From an uncultured Bacteroidales bacterium (lineage in GTDB: Bacteria; Bacteroidota; Bacteroidia; Bacteroidales; Paludibacteraceae), in contig CACYZT010000002.1 in NCBI GenBank assembly GCA_902778935.1, positions 328,693 to 392,692 on the forward strand: 64,000 bases of DNA, in the 5' to 3' direction. Positions 7,642 to 16,555 of this stretch are shown in pieces. The notes under the pieces were generated by a model that was not told the origin of the DNA, did no database searches, and saw only the letters and a list, made by a program, of their open reading frames with translations. A program made the translations under genes and the position numbers. Positions within the stretch are counted from its first letter, which is position 1. Every line of letters starts with the position of its first letter.

Positions 7642-9168
7642 ATGTTTAAGAATCAACCCAAAGGATTGTTCGCGTTGGCTCTTGCCAACACAGGCGAGCG
7701 TTTCGGCTACTACACGATGTTAGCCGTGTTTGCGCTATTCTTGCGCGCTAATTTCGGATTGTCGGCAGATGCCGCGAGCCGTATTTACGCCGGTTTTCTG
7801 GCATTCGTATATTTCTTGCCGCTCATCGGCGGTTGGATAGCAGACAAGATCGGTTACGGCAAGTGCGTAACGATAGGTATCTTTGTGATGTTCCTTGGTT
7901 ATGTCTGTCTGGCGTTGCCGTTAGGCGGTAACGGTTTTGCGATGGGTGTGATGCTGTTTGCGTTATTGCTCATTTCGTTCGGAACAGGTCTGTTCAAGGG
8001 CAACCTGCAAGTGATGGTAGGAAATCTGTATGACGATCCGCAGTATGCCGACCGTCGTGACGCTGCCTTCTCGTTATTCTACATGGCGATTAATATCGGT
8101 GCTATGTTCGCTCCGACCGCTGCTGTGAAAATCATGGCATGGGCACAAGAGAGCTTAGGTTACAGCGTGAATGACAGTTATCACTTCGCTTTCATGGTTG
8201 CGTGCGCTTCGCTGATATTGAGTATCGCTATTTACTACGCTTGCCGTCCGTGGTTCAAGCATGTGGAGTACTCGGTTAAACAAGTAGCGACACAGAAGAA
8301 CGAGGCGGTGGAGGAGTTGACGCCGGAACAGACGAAGAAACGTATCGTGGCGCTGTGCCTGGTGTTCACGGTTGTGCTGTTCTTCTGGATGGCGTTCCAT
8401 CAGAACGGTCTGACGCTTACTTTCTTCGCGGATGAGTTCGTGAACCCGATTGTGAGCGGCGCTCAGACGATGGCATTCGATATCTGGAATCTTGTGCTTG
8501 TAGCTATACTGGTGTACGCGTTGTTCGGTTTGTTCGGCGATGGTTCGCGTCAAGCCAAAACGGCGTGGGGTTTAGTTGGTCTGGTATCGGTAGGTGCGCT
8601 GATTTACAAGTTCCTCAGCCATCCGGCCGACCTGCATATCGCAGCTCCTATTTTCCAACAGTTCAACCCGTTCTATGTAGTGGCATTGACGCCGGTTAGT
8701 ATGGCTATCTTCGGTGCGCTCGCCAAACGCGGTAAAGAGCCGAGTGCTCCGCGTAAGATTGCGTACGGAATGTTAGTTGCAGCTGGCGCGTACGTGCTGA
8801 TGGCCGTTTGCTCGATTGGTTTGCTGACGCCGGCGCAACAGGAGTTGGCGCGAGTAAGCGGAGACGCCACATTCGTGAACGCGAACGTGCTCATTTATAC
8901 CTATCTGATTTTGACCTTCGGTGAGTTGCTTCTCAGCCCGATGGGTATCTCGTTCGTCAGCAAAGTGGCTCCTCCGAAATACAAAGGTCTGATGATGGGC
9001 GGTTGGTTCGTAGCTACGGCTATTGGAAACTACCTCGTTCGTATCGGTGGCAAACTATGGGGCGACATACCTTTGTGGATTGTATGGAGCGTATTCATCG
9101 GCGTTTGCCTCGTAGCGGCTATCTTTATGTTCTCCATTATGAAGAAACTGGAGGAAGCAACAAAATAA
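7642..9168 (+). CDS. POT-family proton-coupled peptide transporter
   Basis: Inner-membrane importer of di- and tripeptides driven by the proton gradient (PTR2/POT, Dtp type). The signature ANTGERFGYYTM at residues 15-26 is the ExxERFxYY proton-coupling motif. SFGTGLFKGNLQVMVGNLY and FSLFYMAINIGAMFAP match the family PTR2 signatures. At 508 residues with about 14 hydrophobic segments it is normal. It may serve uptake of products from the secreted proteases encoded later in the window, but that link is inference. Confidence 0.93.
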   Translation: MFKNQPKGLFALALANTGERFGYYTMLAVFALFLRANFGLSADAASRIYAGFLAFVYFLPLIGGWIADKIGYGKCVTIGIFVMFLGYVCLALPLGGNGFAMGVMLFALLLISFGTGLFKGNLQVMVGNLYDDPQYADRRDAAFSLFYMAINIGAMFAPTAAVKIMAWAQESLGYSVNDSYHFAFMVACASLILSIAIYYACRPWFKHVEYSVKQVATQKNEAVEELTPEQTKKRIVALCLVFTVVLFFWMAFHQNGLTLTFFADEFVNPIVSGAQTMAFDIWNLVLVAILVYALFGLFGDGSRQAKTAWGLVGLVSVGALIYKFLSHPADLHIAAPIFQQFNPFYVVALTPVSMAIFGALAKRGKEPSAPRKIAYGMLVAAGAYVLMAVCSIGLLTPAQQELARVSGDATFVNANVLIYTYLILTFGELLLSPMGISFVSKVAPPKYKGLMMGGWFVATAIGNYLVRIGGKLWGDIPLWIVWSVFIGVCLVAAIFMFSIMKKLEEATK

Positions 9169-9172
9169 GATT

Positions 9173-9703
9173 ATGGAAGAAGTAATTAAATATTTTGAGG
9201 GTCTTGAGGAACGTATCGCCACTCTGGAAGCAGAGTTGGCGAGCCTCGAGTCCGAGTTAGAAGAGCTCAAGAACCGTCCTCTGCCTGAGCCGCAGGTGGT
9301 GGAGAAGATCGTGGAGAAACCGGTGGAAGTCATCAAAGAGGTGATTGTAGAGAAACCGGTAGAAGTGAAGGTTCCGGAAACTCCAGAGAGTCCGGAAACT
9401 CCGGAAGTTCCAGAGATTCAAGAGGTTCCAGAAGTTCAAGAGGAGGCGGTTGACCATAAGGCAGCGATTTACGGCAAAGCTGTGGATGATATCCGTCAGG
9501 CTATCTCGCTGGGCGACCGTTTTTTGTACCAGCGTGAGTTGTTCGGCCAGAACGCGGAACTGATGCAACGTACCCTAACGGAACTCAATGCGCTGCATTC
9601 GTTCGACGAAGCTGTGACATATATCTCCGCCCATTTCCATTGGGATACGGAGAGCAACACCTACCAGCAGTTCCTCGTAACACTTCACAGACGCTTTGGA
9701 TAA
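9173..9703 (+). CDS. Coiled-coil protein with conserved C-terminal helical module
   Basis: 176 residues, no signal peptide. Residues about 1-35 form a coiled coil (LEERIATLEAELASLESELEEL). A Pro/Glu/Val-rich linker follows (about 42-95) with repeats EKPVEV and PETPE/PEVPE. The C-terminal domain (DIRQAISLGDRFLYQRELF, then LNALHSFDEAVTYI) is a conserved module known from Bacteroidota proteins of unknown function. It starts four bases after the POT gene and abuts rsmI. Cytoplasmic by inference; role unknown. Confidence 0.75.
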   Translation: MEEVIKYFEGLEERIATLEAELASLESELEELKNRPLPEPQVVEKIVEKPVEVIKEVIVEKPVEVKVPETPESPETPEVPEIQEVPEVQEEAVDHKAAIYGKAVDDIRQAISLGDRFLYQRELFGQNAELMQRTLTELNALHSFDEAVTYISAHFHWDTESNTYQQFLVTLHRRFG

Positions 9704-10369
9704 ATGCTGTATATCGTTCCGACACCAGTAGGCAATTTGCAGGACATGACGTTCCGCGCGATAGAGACGCTGAAGTCCGTGGATTTGATTCTTGCAGAAG
9801 ACACCCGCACGAGCGGTGTGTTGCTGCAGCATTTTGACATCCACACGCCGCTCAAGAGCCATCATAAGTTCAACGAGCATGAGACGAGTGCGGACATCGT
9901 GGAGCGACTGAAAGCAGGTGCAAACATCGCCTTGATAAGCGATGCAGGCACTCCGGCAATCAGCGACCCCGGGTTCTTCCTCGTCAGAGCCGCAGCGGAG
10001 GCAGAAATAGAGATTCAATGTCTGCCGGGCGCAACGGCGTTTGTACCTGCGCTGGTGGATAGCGGTCTGCCGAACAACCATTTCTATTTCGAAGGCTTCC
10101 TGCCGCAGAAGAAAGGTCGTCAGACGCGTCTGCAATACTTGGCGCAACTGGACCAGACGTTCATCGTCTACGAATCGCCTTTCCGATTGGTGAAGACGCT
10201 TGAGCAACTGGCTGCCGTTTGCGGCGAAGAACGCAAAGCGAGCGTGACGCGGGAGATCAGCAAAGTGCATGAAGAGACCCTACGCGGGACACTCGCGGAA
10301 CTGAGAAACCATTTTCAACAAACGCCGCCAAAAGGCGAGATTGTAATTTGTGTAGCAGGCAATGAGTGA
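9704..10369 (+). CDS. rsmI: 16S rRNA (cytidine-1402 2'-O) methyltransferase
   Basis: Tetrapyrrole-methylase-fold enzyme that methylates the ribose of C1402 in 16S rRNA using SAM. The N-terminus LYIVPTPVGNLQDMTFRAI, the AEDTRTSG block, ISDAGTPAISDPGF and LPGATAFVPALVDSG are all family signatures. The length of 221 residues is typical. It starts directly after the preceding stop codon and overlaps the next gene by eight bases. Confidence 0.95.
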   Translation: MLYIVPTPVGNLQDMTFRAIETLKSVDLILAEDTRTSGVLLQHFDIHTPLKSHHKFNEHETSADIVERLKAGANIALISDAGTPAISDPGFFLVRAAAEAEIEIQCLPGATAFVPALVDSGLPNNHFYFEGFLPQKKGRQTRLQYLAQLDQTFIVYESPFRLVKTLEQLAAVCGEERKASVTREISKVHEETLRGTLAELRNHFQQTPPKGEIVICVAGNE

Positions 10370-11822
10370 GATGAAATCCTTGGCGAAGGACACCGCCATC
10401 TATGGTTTGAGCAGCATAATAGGTAAGTTCCTGAACTACCTGTTGGTGCCGCTATATACGTACGTGCTGGCTCGCACGGATGACTACGGCATCGTGACAA
10501 ACCTGTACGCATGGACGGCGTTGCTGCTGGTTATCCTCACGTACGGCATGGAGACGGGTTTCTTCCGTTTCGCCAACCGCGAGGACTACGATGCCAAGAG
10601 CGTCTATAAGACGGCTTATATCACGCTCTTCAGCACAAGCGCGTTGTTTGCGCTACTGGTGGTTCTATTTCAAAAGCCGATAGCCACCGCAATGGGCTAT
10701 GCCGGCCATTCGGAGTTCATTGCTATGATGGCTGTGACGGTTGCGATTGACGCGTTTGCCTGTATCCCGTTTGCGTACCTGCGTTACCAGAAACGACCGA
10801 TGGTGTTTGCGGCACTCAAGCTGCTGTTTGTGGTTCTCAATATCGCTTTTAACCTACTCTTCCTGGTTGTGCTGGGCAAGAATGATGTATTCTACGTCTT
10901 CTTGAGCAATATCCTTGCGACGAGCATCCAGACGCTGTGTCTGTTACCTTGCTGTTTGCCGAAAGGCGGACGATTTGACGTACAGACGCTCAAAGAGATG
11001 TTACGCTATTCGCTGCCTCTGTTAGTGCTTGGCGTAGCAGGTATCATGAACCAGACGCTGGACCGCATCCTCTTCCCGTATCTCTATACCGGCGCGGACG
11101 CGCAAGCGCAACTTGGTATCTATGGTGCGTGTTTCAAAGTGGCGATGGTAATGATGATGTTTACGCAGGCTTTCCGCTATGCGTACGAGCCTTTCGTGTT
11201 CGCCAAGCATAAAGACCGCAACTCGGTGGAGGCGTACGCCGACGCAATGAAGTACTATATCATCTTCTCGTATCTGATTTTATTAGGCGTCATCTTCTAT
11301 CTCGACATCTTCCGTTACATCGTTTCCAGCGCATATTGGGACGGTTTGAAGATTGTGCCGGTTGTGCTGTGGACGTACGTGTTCCAGGGCATCTATTTCA
11401 ACCTCAGTTTCTGGTACAAGCTGACGGACGAGACCAAATGGGGAGCGTATTTCTCGCTGATTGGTCTGGTTATCACGCTTGTGCTGCAGATAGTGGGCGT
11501 GCCGCGTATCGGCTATTGGGCAAGTTGCGGAAGTAGTCTGGTATGCTATTTCACCATTATGCTGCTATCCTATTTCATCGGTCAGAAGAAAGCGCCCATC
11601 CCATACGACCTGAAGAGCATCGGCGGCTATACAGCTCTGACGCTCGGGTTGCTGGGTGTCTATTACGCCTTCCGGCTTTATTATGTACAGAACATGTGGG
11701 CGCTGATGGGTATCGGAACAGTACTGATTGGCATCTATCTATTAATATTAACCCGTAAAGATTTTCCTATTCAAAATGTTTTCAGGAATCGTAGAAACCA
11801 TGGCTCAGGTCGTGAAGATTGA
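10362..11822 (+). CDS. Polysaccharide flippase (MATE/MVF superfamily), copy 1
   Basis: Multi-pass membrane protein of the oligosaccharide flippase/Wzx type, expected to turn lipid-linked glycans across the inner membrane. It has about 14 hydrophobic segments. The N-terminus DTAIYGLSSIIGKFLNYLLVPLYT is typical of Bacteroidota members. ATG at 10362 is used; 10371 is an alternative. It overlaps rsmI by eight bases and ribE by 47. A second, divergent flippase lies at 14313. The glycan carried is unknown; glycosyltransferases lie far downstream. Confidence 0.88.
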   Translation: MSEMKSLAKDTAIYGLSSIIGKFLNYLLVPLYTYVLARTDDYGIVTNLYAWTALLLVILTYGMETGFFRFANREDYDAKSVYKTAYITLFSTSALFALLVVLFQKPIATAMGYAGHSEFIAMMAVTVAIDAFACIPFAYLRYQKRPMVFAALKLLFVVLNIAFNLLFLVVLGKNDVFYVFLSNILATSIQTLCLLPCCLPKGGRFDVQTLKEMLRYSLPLLVLGVAGIMNQTLDRILFPYLYTGADAQAQLGIYGACFKVAMVMMMFTQAFRYAYEPFVFAKHKDRNSVEAYADAMKYYIIFSYLILLGVIFYLDIFRYIVSSAYWDGLKIVPVVLWTYVFQGIYFNLSFWYKLTDETKWGAYFSLIGLVITLVLQIVGVPRIGYWASCGSSLVCYFTIMLLSYFIGQKKAPIPYDLKSIGGYTALTLGLLGVYYAFRLYYVQNMWALMGIGTVLIGIYLLILTRKDFPIQNVFRNRRNHGSGRED

Positions 11823-12396
11823 GACTGAGCAAACGAATAAACATTTCACGCTTCGCAATCCATTTGGCGAACCGCTGACGATCGACCAGTCGATAGCGCA
11901 TAACGGCGTCTGTCTGACCGTGGTGAAGATAGAGGGTGATCTCTATACCGTCACTGCCATGCAGGAGACGCTGCGTCTGACCAACCTCGATGTGCTCAAA
12001 GAGGGCGATTGGGTAAATGTGGAGCGCTCCATGCTCATGGGCGGACGTTTGGACGGACATATTGTGCAAGGCCATGTGGACCAGAAAGCCCGTTGTATTG
12101 AGGCCAAAGAGACCGACGGCAGTTGGTACTACCGCTTCGAGTATGACACGACACCGGAGATGATAGAGCGAGGCTATTTCTGCGTGGACAAGGGTTCTGT
12201 CACCATCAACGGCGTCAGCCTCACGGTCTGCGAACCCGACATAAAGGGAAACAAAGGATACGTTTCCGTTTGCATCATCCCATACACAGAGGAGAACACT
12301 AATTTCAAATATATTGAAGTCGGCACGATTGTCAATATCGAGTTTGACATCCTGGGCAAGTACATAGCAGCCTATGCCAAGTACCTTACAAAATAA
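11776..12396 (+). CDS. ribE: Riboflavin synthase, alpha subunit
   Basis: Dismutates two 6,7-dimethyl-8-ribityllumazines to riboflavin. The canonical N-terminus MFSGIVE fixes the start. Two lumazine-binding repeats are visible: SIAHNGVCLTV near residue 40 and KGSVTINGVSLTV near residue 137, with GHIVQGHVD between them. The length of 206 residues is normal. No FMN riboswitch is seen, since the gene starts inside the flippase gene. Confidence 0.94.
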   Translation: MFSGIVETMAQVVKIETEQTNKHFTLRNPFGEPLTIDQSIAHNGVCLTVVKIEGDLYTVTAMQETLRLTNLDVLKEGDWVNVERSMLMGGRLDGHIVQGHVDQKARCIEAKETDGSWYYRFEYDTTPEMIERGYFCVDKGSVTINGVSLTVCEPDIKGNKGYVSVCIIPYTEENTNFKYIEVGTIVNIEFDILGKYIAAYAKYLTK

Positions 12397-12402
12397 GTCC
12401 AA

Positions 12403-12439
12403 AAGCATAACATAAGCATAACATAAGCATAACACAAGT
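12403..12439 (+). repeat. Word-like repeat tract between ribE and FKBP
   Basis: Three to four copies of the 11-bp word CATAACATAAG/CATAACACAAG in tandem. Confidence 0.9.
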
Positions 12440-12455
12440 ATTACGTTATTATAAC

Positions 12456-12968
12456 ATGAAAGAAAGTTTATCGTATCAATTAGGAACGTCCGTAGCTCAA
12501 TATCTGATGCAATACGGACAGAAGGAACTCAATTATGAGGAGTTCAAAGCCGGCATCGACTTTGTGATGAACATGTCGGCGAAAGCCAAAGAGGAAGGCG
12601 AGAAATTCCTTGCCGAGAATGCCAAGCGTGAAGGCGTGAAGACGACTGCCAGCGGGCTTCAATACGAAGTGCTGGAGGCTACCATCGGTCAGAAACCGAA
12701 GGCAACCGACACCGTCAAGGTTCACTATGAAGGTACGCTCATCGATGGCACGGTCTTCGACAGCAGTTACAAACGCGGCGAGTCTATCTCGTTCCCGCTC
12801 AACGGCGTCATCAAAGGTTGGACGGAAGGTCTGCAGCTGATGTCAGTAGGTTCGAAGTACAAATTCTTCATCCCGTATCAGTTAGCGTACGGCGAGACAG
12901 GCGCAGGTGGTTCCATTCCTCCGTACGCTGCACTCATTTTCACCGTAGAACTTTTAGGAATTCAATAA
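12456..12968 (+). CDS. FKBP-type peptidyl-prolyl isomerase, cytoplasmic form
   Basis: 170 residues. An N-terminal helical part (1-60) carries the FKBP_N-like dimerisation motif ending [18 protein letters not shown], followed by a complete FKBP domain ([52 protein letters not shown]). There is no signal peptide, so a cytoplasmic folding role is likely. The C-terminal 125 residues closely match those of the next gene, indicating duplication; the N-terminal part matches one of the two helical units there. Confidence 0.9.
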   Translation: MKESLSYQLGTSVAQYLMQYGQKELNYEEFKAGIDFVMNMSAKAKEEGEKFLAENAKREGVKTTASGLQYEVLEATIGQKPKATDTVKVHYEGTLIDGTVFDSSYKRGESISFPLNGVIKGWTEGLQLMSVGSKYKFFIPYQLAYGETGAGGSIPPYAALIFTVELLGIQ

Positions 12969-12996
12969 ATCCAAATGTATATTATATGAAGGTTCG

Positions 12997-13035
12997 TGCA
13001 AATCGAGTGTAAGCTTGCTTACGCAACTCGATGCA
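12997..13035. repeat. Two-tier inverted repeat between the FKBP genes
   Basis: Arms TGCA-A-ATCGAGT and ACTCGAT(G)CA pair on the outside. GTAAGC/GCTTAC pair inside with a TT loop and a three-base bulge. No T run follows, so it may be a repetitive element or attenuator rather than a classical terminator. Confidence 0.75.
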
Positions 13036-13068
13036 GCCGAAGCTCCAGAATTTTAATTTATTAAAATT

Positions 13069-14310
13069 ATGAAAAAATTAAGTATTTTCATGCTTGCCGC
13101 GATGGCTATGATTTCCTGCGGCAACAGTTACAAAGCGCAAGACGCAGTGATGACCAACGCTACTGATTCCGTTAACCACGCACTCGGTGTGCTCAATGGT
13201 CTGCAAATCAAGATGTATTACCTGGCAAAGGACAGTAGCGACGAGGCAGTGGCTGAGTTCATCGATGCTCTCGAAGAGGCTTATCTGGGCAAAGAGGAGC
13301 AGTTAAGCGAGATCGCACAAGCCGGCCGTCAGTTTGGTTCGTCGGTTAAGGGCTTTGAGAAAAAAGGTCTGGCAGACAACGAAAAATGGCCGCTCAACGA
13401 GAAGATTTTCTTCCAGGGATTCGTAAACGCATTGTGCGAAGACACGACCGTGCTGAAAGCTGACGATGCAGAGACTTTCCTCATGGAGAGCTATCAGAGC
13501 CAGAAAGAGGAGCAAGGCAAAACGGTTACTGCCAAGTGCCCGAAGAAAGCCAAAACGATTACACTGGCTTCCAACCTCGACTCGCTCAACTACGCTTTCG
13601 GTTTCATGAACGGCTCGCAGGTTAAGAGTTACCTCCTTGCGAACGACTCCACCGGTGATGACTTTGACGAGTTCATCGACAACGTCAACAAAGCGCTCAA
13701 ACAGAACGTTCACAACCCGCAGATGGTTTCGATCGGTAAGAATATCGGTAAGGCTATTCGCGAGCAAGAGCCTGTTGGTCTGCTTGGTATCGAAGGCTTG
13801 GAGACCAATTACGACCTGATCAAACAAGGATTCATCAATGGTCTGTACAACTACACCGAGCAGTTTGACATGCAATCAGCGAACACTTACGTTGAGGAAA
13901 CAATCAACAATATCAAGTACGGCAACACCAAGGAAGAAGGTGAGAAATTTCTGCAGGAGAACGCTCTGCGCGATGAGGTAAAGACGACAGAGTCCGGTTT
14001 GCAGTACGAAGTATTGGTTCAAGGTAAGGGTAAGAAACCGACCGCAGAGCAAACCGTAAAAGTTCACTACGAGGGTACGCTCATCGATGGTACGGTATTC
14101 GACAGCAGTTACCAACGCGGCGAGCCGATTGAGTTCCCGCTCAACGGCGTTATCAAAGGTTGGACGGAAGGTCTGCAACTGATGCCTGTTGGTTCGAAAT
14201 ACAAACTCTACATCCCATACGAGTTAGGTTATGGCGAGCGTGGCGCAGGCCAATCGATTCCTCCGTACGCAACCCTTATCTTCACGGTTGAACTGCTGGA
14301 GATTAAGTAA
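13069..14310 (+). CDS. FKBP-type peptidyl-prolyl isomerase lipoprotein with duplicated N-domain
   Basis: 413 residues. The lipobox MISC places the lipidated cysteine at residue 17. Two similar helical units follow ([20 protein letters not shown] near 38-57 and [20 protein letters not shown] near 178-197), each like the FKBP_N dimerisation region. A C-terminal FKBP domain spans about residues 300-413 ([30 protein letters not shown]). Expected to assist folding of envelope proteins from a membrane anchor. The leader just upstream of the start is very A/T-rich. Confidence 0.9.
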   Translation: MKKLSIFMLAAMAMISCGNSYKAQDAVMTNATDSVNHALGVLNGLQIKMYYLAKDSSDEAVAEFIDALEEAYLGKEEQLSEIAQAGRQFGSSVKGFEKKGLADNEKWPLNEKIFFQGFVNALCEDTTVLKADDAETFLMESYQSQKEEQGKTVTAKCPKKAKTITLASNLDSLNYAFGFMNGSQVKSYLLANDSTGDDFDEFIDNVNKALKQNVHNPQMVSIGKNIGKAIREQEPVGLLGIEGLETNYDLIKQGFINGLYNYTEQFDMQSANTYVEETINNIKYGNTKEEGEKFLQENALRDEVKTTESGLQYEVLVQGKGKKPTAEQTVKVHYEGTLIDGTVFDSSYQRGEPIEFPLNGVIKGWTEGLQLMPVGSKYKLYIPYELGYGERGAGQSIPPYATLIFTVELLEIK

Positions 14311-14312
14311 TC

Positions 14313-15809
14313 ATGGGCGTCATCGCTAAGCAATCGATACGTGGTACGATAGTTACCTATTTAGGCATCGCCGTAGGCGTTGTCACCACGTTCTTCGTGT
14401 TAACCCGTTTCCTCACGACCGAGGAAATCGGGTTGACGCGAGTGCTTATCGATGCAGCGGTGCTGTTTATCGGTCTTGCCCAACTGGGTACGAACACCAG
14501 CATCATCCGTTTCTATCCGTATTTCCAGGACGACAAGAACGACCACGGTTTCTTCTTTTGGGCGTTGGTGGTTCCGTTCGTCGGGTTCTGTATTTTTGCC
14601 GTCATCTATTGGGCATGCCGCGTTCCGCTGGGTGCATGGTTCGGAGACAAGTCGCCGCTTTTCGTTGAGTACTATTATTTCGTACTCCCGTTGGCGTTCT
14701 TCATGTTGTACCAGACGATATTTGAGACGACGTGCAATGTGCTGATGAATATCGTGCTGCCTCGTGCGGTACGTGAACTGATTATCCGAATCGGTCTGCT
14801 GATTATCTATCTGCTGTACGCTTTCCGTTGGCTATCGATGGACGGACTCGTCATCGCTATTTGTCTTAACTATGCCGTTGCAGCCCTCATCAACCTATGT
14901 TACTTTTTCTCGCTCAAGCATATCCGTTTGCGTCCTGATTGGCAGTTCCTGCGGGAGAACAAACCGCTCGTTCGCCGATACCTGCTCTACACCGGTTTTC
15001 TCTTCCTATCCGCCATCACTTCGGTCCTGGCACCTACCCTCTCTTCGTTTTTCGTGACCGCCAAGATGGGATTGGACAGCACGGGTGTCTTTGCCATCGC
15101 CACGTACATGGCTGTTCTGGTATCTATTCCGAACCGCTCAGTAGCAGCCATAGCTTCGCCTCAGATGGCACGGGCTATCAAAGAGCAGAACCACGAAGAG
15201 TGCTCGTATCTCACGCAACAAGTGACGCGTAACATGTTGCTCATCTGCGGATTCATCCTCCTTGCCATCTGGATTAACATTGACCTCATTTTCCATATTC
15301 TGCCGAATGGCGCTACATTTGCCGTGGCGAAAAATGTAGTGCTCATCCTGGGCGTCAGCCAATTGATTTCGGCTACGTTCGCTATTTGCTTTACCGCGCT
15401 TAACTACTCGCGGTTCTATGCCTTCAGCCTCTTGCTGTCGCTTATACTGACCGCCAGCGCGCTATGGCTCAATAATTATCTTGTGCCGCTTTTCGGTATT
15501 GACGGAGCAGCACTCAGTAACCTGTTCTCGTACGGGTTGTACTACCTGTTGGTTCTGCTGACCGTACTGCCGTTGTGCCGTATTCGTGTGGTGGACAAAC
15601 GATGGTGGCTGATATTGGCACTTTTGGCACTTCTGTTTGCGCTCAACTGGCTTTGGCAGACTTACCTGCCGGCAAAGAACATCTGGTTCGACAGCATTGC
15701 CCGCAGTATAGTCTTCCTCGGCCTCGGAGCTCTCATCGCCTACAAAGCGGAACTCTCTCCTGAAATAAACAATCAAATAGTACATCGTAAATCGTCCAAT
15801 CGTCAATAG
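14313..15809 (+). CDS. Polysaccharide flippase (MATE/MVF superfamily), copy 2
   Basis: 498 residues with about 14 hydrophobic segments. The N-terminus KQSIRGTIVTYLGIAVGVVTTFFVLTR is typical of Bacteroidota lipopolysaccharide/polysaccharide flippases. It begins right after the FKBP stop and ends two bases before truA. The last residues (NNQIVHRKSSNRQ) are encoded by a word-like repeat tract, so the native C-terminus may have been extended by the repeat. It differs from the copy at 10362 and may carry a different glycan. Confidence 0.88.
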   Translation: MGVIAKQSIRGTIVTYLGIAVGVVTTFFVLTRFLTTEEIGLTRVLIDAAVLFIGLAQLGTNTSIIRFYPYFQDDKNDHGFFFWALVVPFVGFCIFAVIYWACRVPLGAWFGDKSPLFVEYYYFVLPLAFFMLYQTIFETTCNVLMNIVLPRAVRELIIRIGLLIIYLLYAFRWLSMDGLVIAICLNYAVAALINLCYFFSLKHIRLRPDWQFLRENKPLVRRYLLYTGFLFLSAITSVLAPTLSSFFVTAKMGLDSTGVFAIATYMAVLVSIPNRSVAAIASPQMARAIKEQNHEECSYLTQQVTRNMLLICGFILLAIWINIDLIFHILPNGATFAVAKNVVLILGVSQLISATFAICFTALNYSRFYAFSLLLSLILTASALWLNNYLVPLFGIDGAALSNLFSYGLYYLLVLLTVLPLCRIRVVDKRWWLILALLALLFALNWLWQTYLPAKNIWFDSIARSIVFLGLGALIAYKAELSPEINNQIVHRKSSNRQ

Positions 15810-15811
15810 CA
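15769..15811 (+). repeat. Word-like repeat tract at the flippase/truA junction
   Basis: Near-copies of AATCGTC/AAATCGTCC/CATCGTA form the end of the flippase frame and the spacer to truA. Confidence 0.6.
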
Positions 15812-16555
15812 ATGCGTTATTTCATCACCTTTGCATATCGCGGCACGGATTTCCACGGTTCGCAGACACAACCGAACGGGAACACGGTTCAAGCAGAAAT
15901 GGAAGCAGCTTTCGCTACTATTCTGCGAGAACCCGTATCGCTGACTTTCGCCGGCAGAACCGATGCGGGCGTGCATGCCGATATGATGGTGGCGCATTTC
16001 GATTGGTATCAACCTTTGCCCGCTAATTTAGCAGGGCGACTGAATAACTTACTACCCGCCTCCATTGCCGTCCGCGATATCCGACAGGTGATAGACGTTG
16101 CCCATGCGCGCTTCGATGCTCTGGCACGTACGTACCGATATCGTATCACGATGCGCAAAGATCCGTTCCTCTGTTTCAACCATACACGGGTGGCGGAGGG
16201 CCTTGACTTCGATGCGATGAATGAAGCGGCATTGTATCTGTTAGGCAGACAGGACTTTGCTTCTTTCTGCCGCGCACATACTGATGCCAAGACCACTATC
16301 TGCAACGTGAAAGAGGCGTACTGGACGCAAGAGAACGAGACGGAGGCTACATTTGTCATTACTGCCGACCGCTTCCTGCGCAATATGGTTCGTGCAATAG
16401 TGGGAACGTTGTTTGAAGTAGGACGCGGCAAGATGATGCCCGAAGAGATGGAAAGCATTCTCGCAGCCCGTAACCGCTGTAGCGCCGGCCATTCATCACC
16501 GGCGGAAGGACTATCATTAGTAGAAATCATTTATCCTAATAATATATACGTATGA
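15812..16555 (+). CDS. truA: tRNA pseudouridine(38-40) synthase
   Basis: Isomerises uridines 38-40 in the tRNA anticodon arm. The catalytic aspartate is in FAGRTDAGVHA (about residues 48-58). The N-terminus FITFAYRGTDFHGSQTQPNGNTVQ and the block RFLRNMVRAIVGTLFEVG are family signatures. The length of 247 residues is normal. It overlaps the next gene by four bases (ATGA at 16552). Confidence 0.95.
   Translation: MRYFITFAYRGTDFHGSQTQPNGNTVQAEMEAAFATILREPVSLTFAGRTDAGVHADMMVAHFDWYQPLPANLAGRLNNLLPASIAVRDIRQVIDVAHARFDALARTYRYRITMRKDPFLCFNHTRVAEGLDFDAMNEAALYLLGRQDFASFCRAHTDAKTTICNVKEAYWTQENETEATFVITADRFLRNMVRAIVGTLFEVGRGKMMPEEMESILAARNRCSAGHSSPAEGLSLVEIIYPNNIYV

Noticed and set aside
11776-11800. 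FMN riboswitch before ribE
   Set aside because: ribE begins inside the upstream flippase gene, so there is no leader to hold one.
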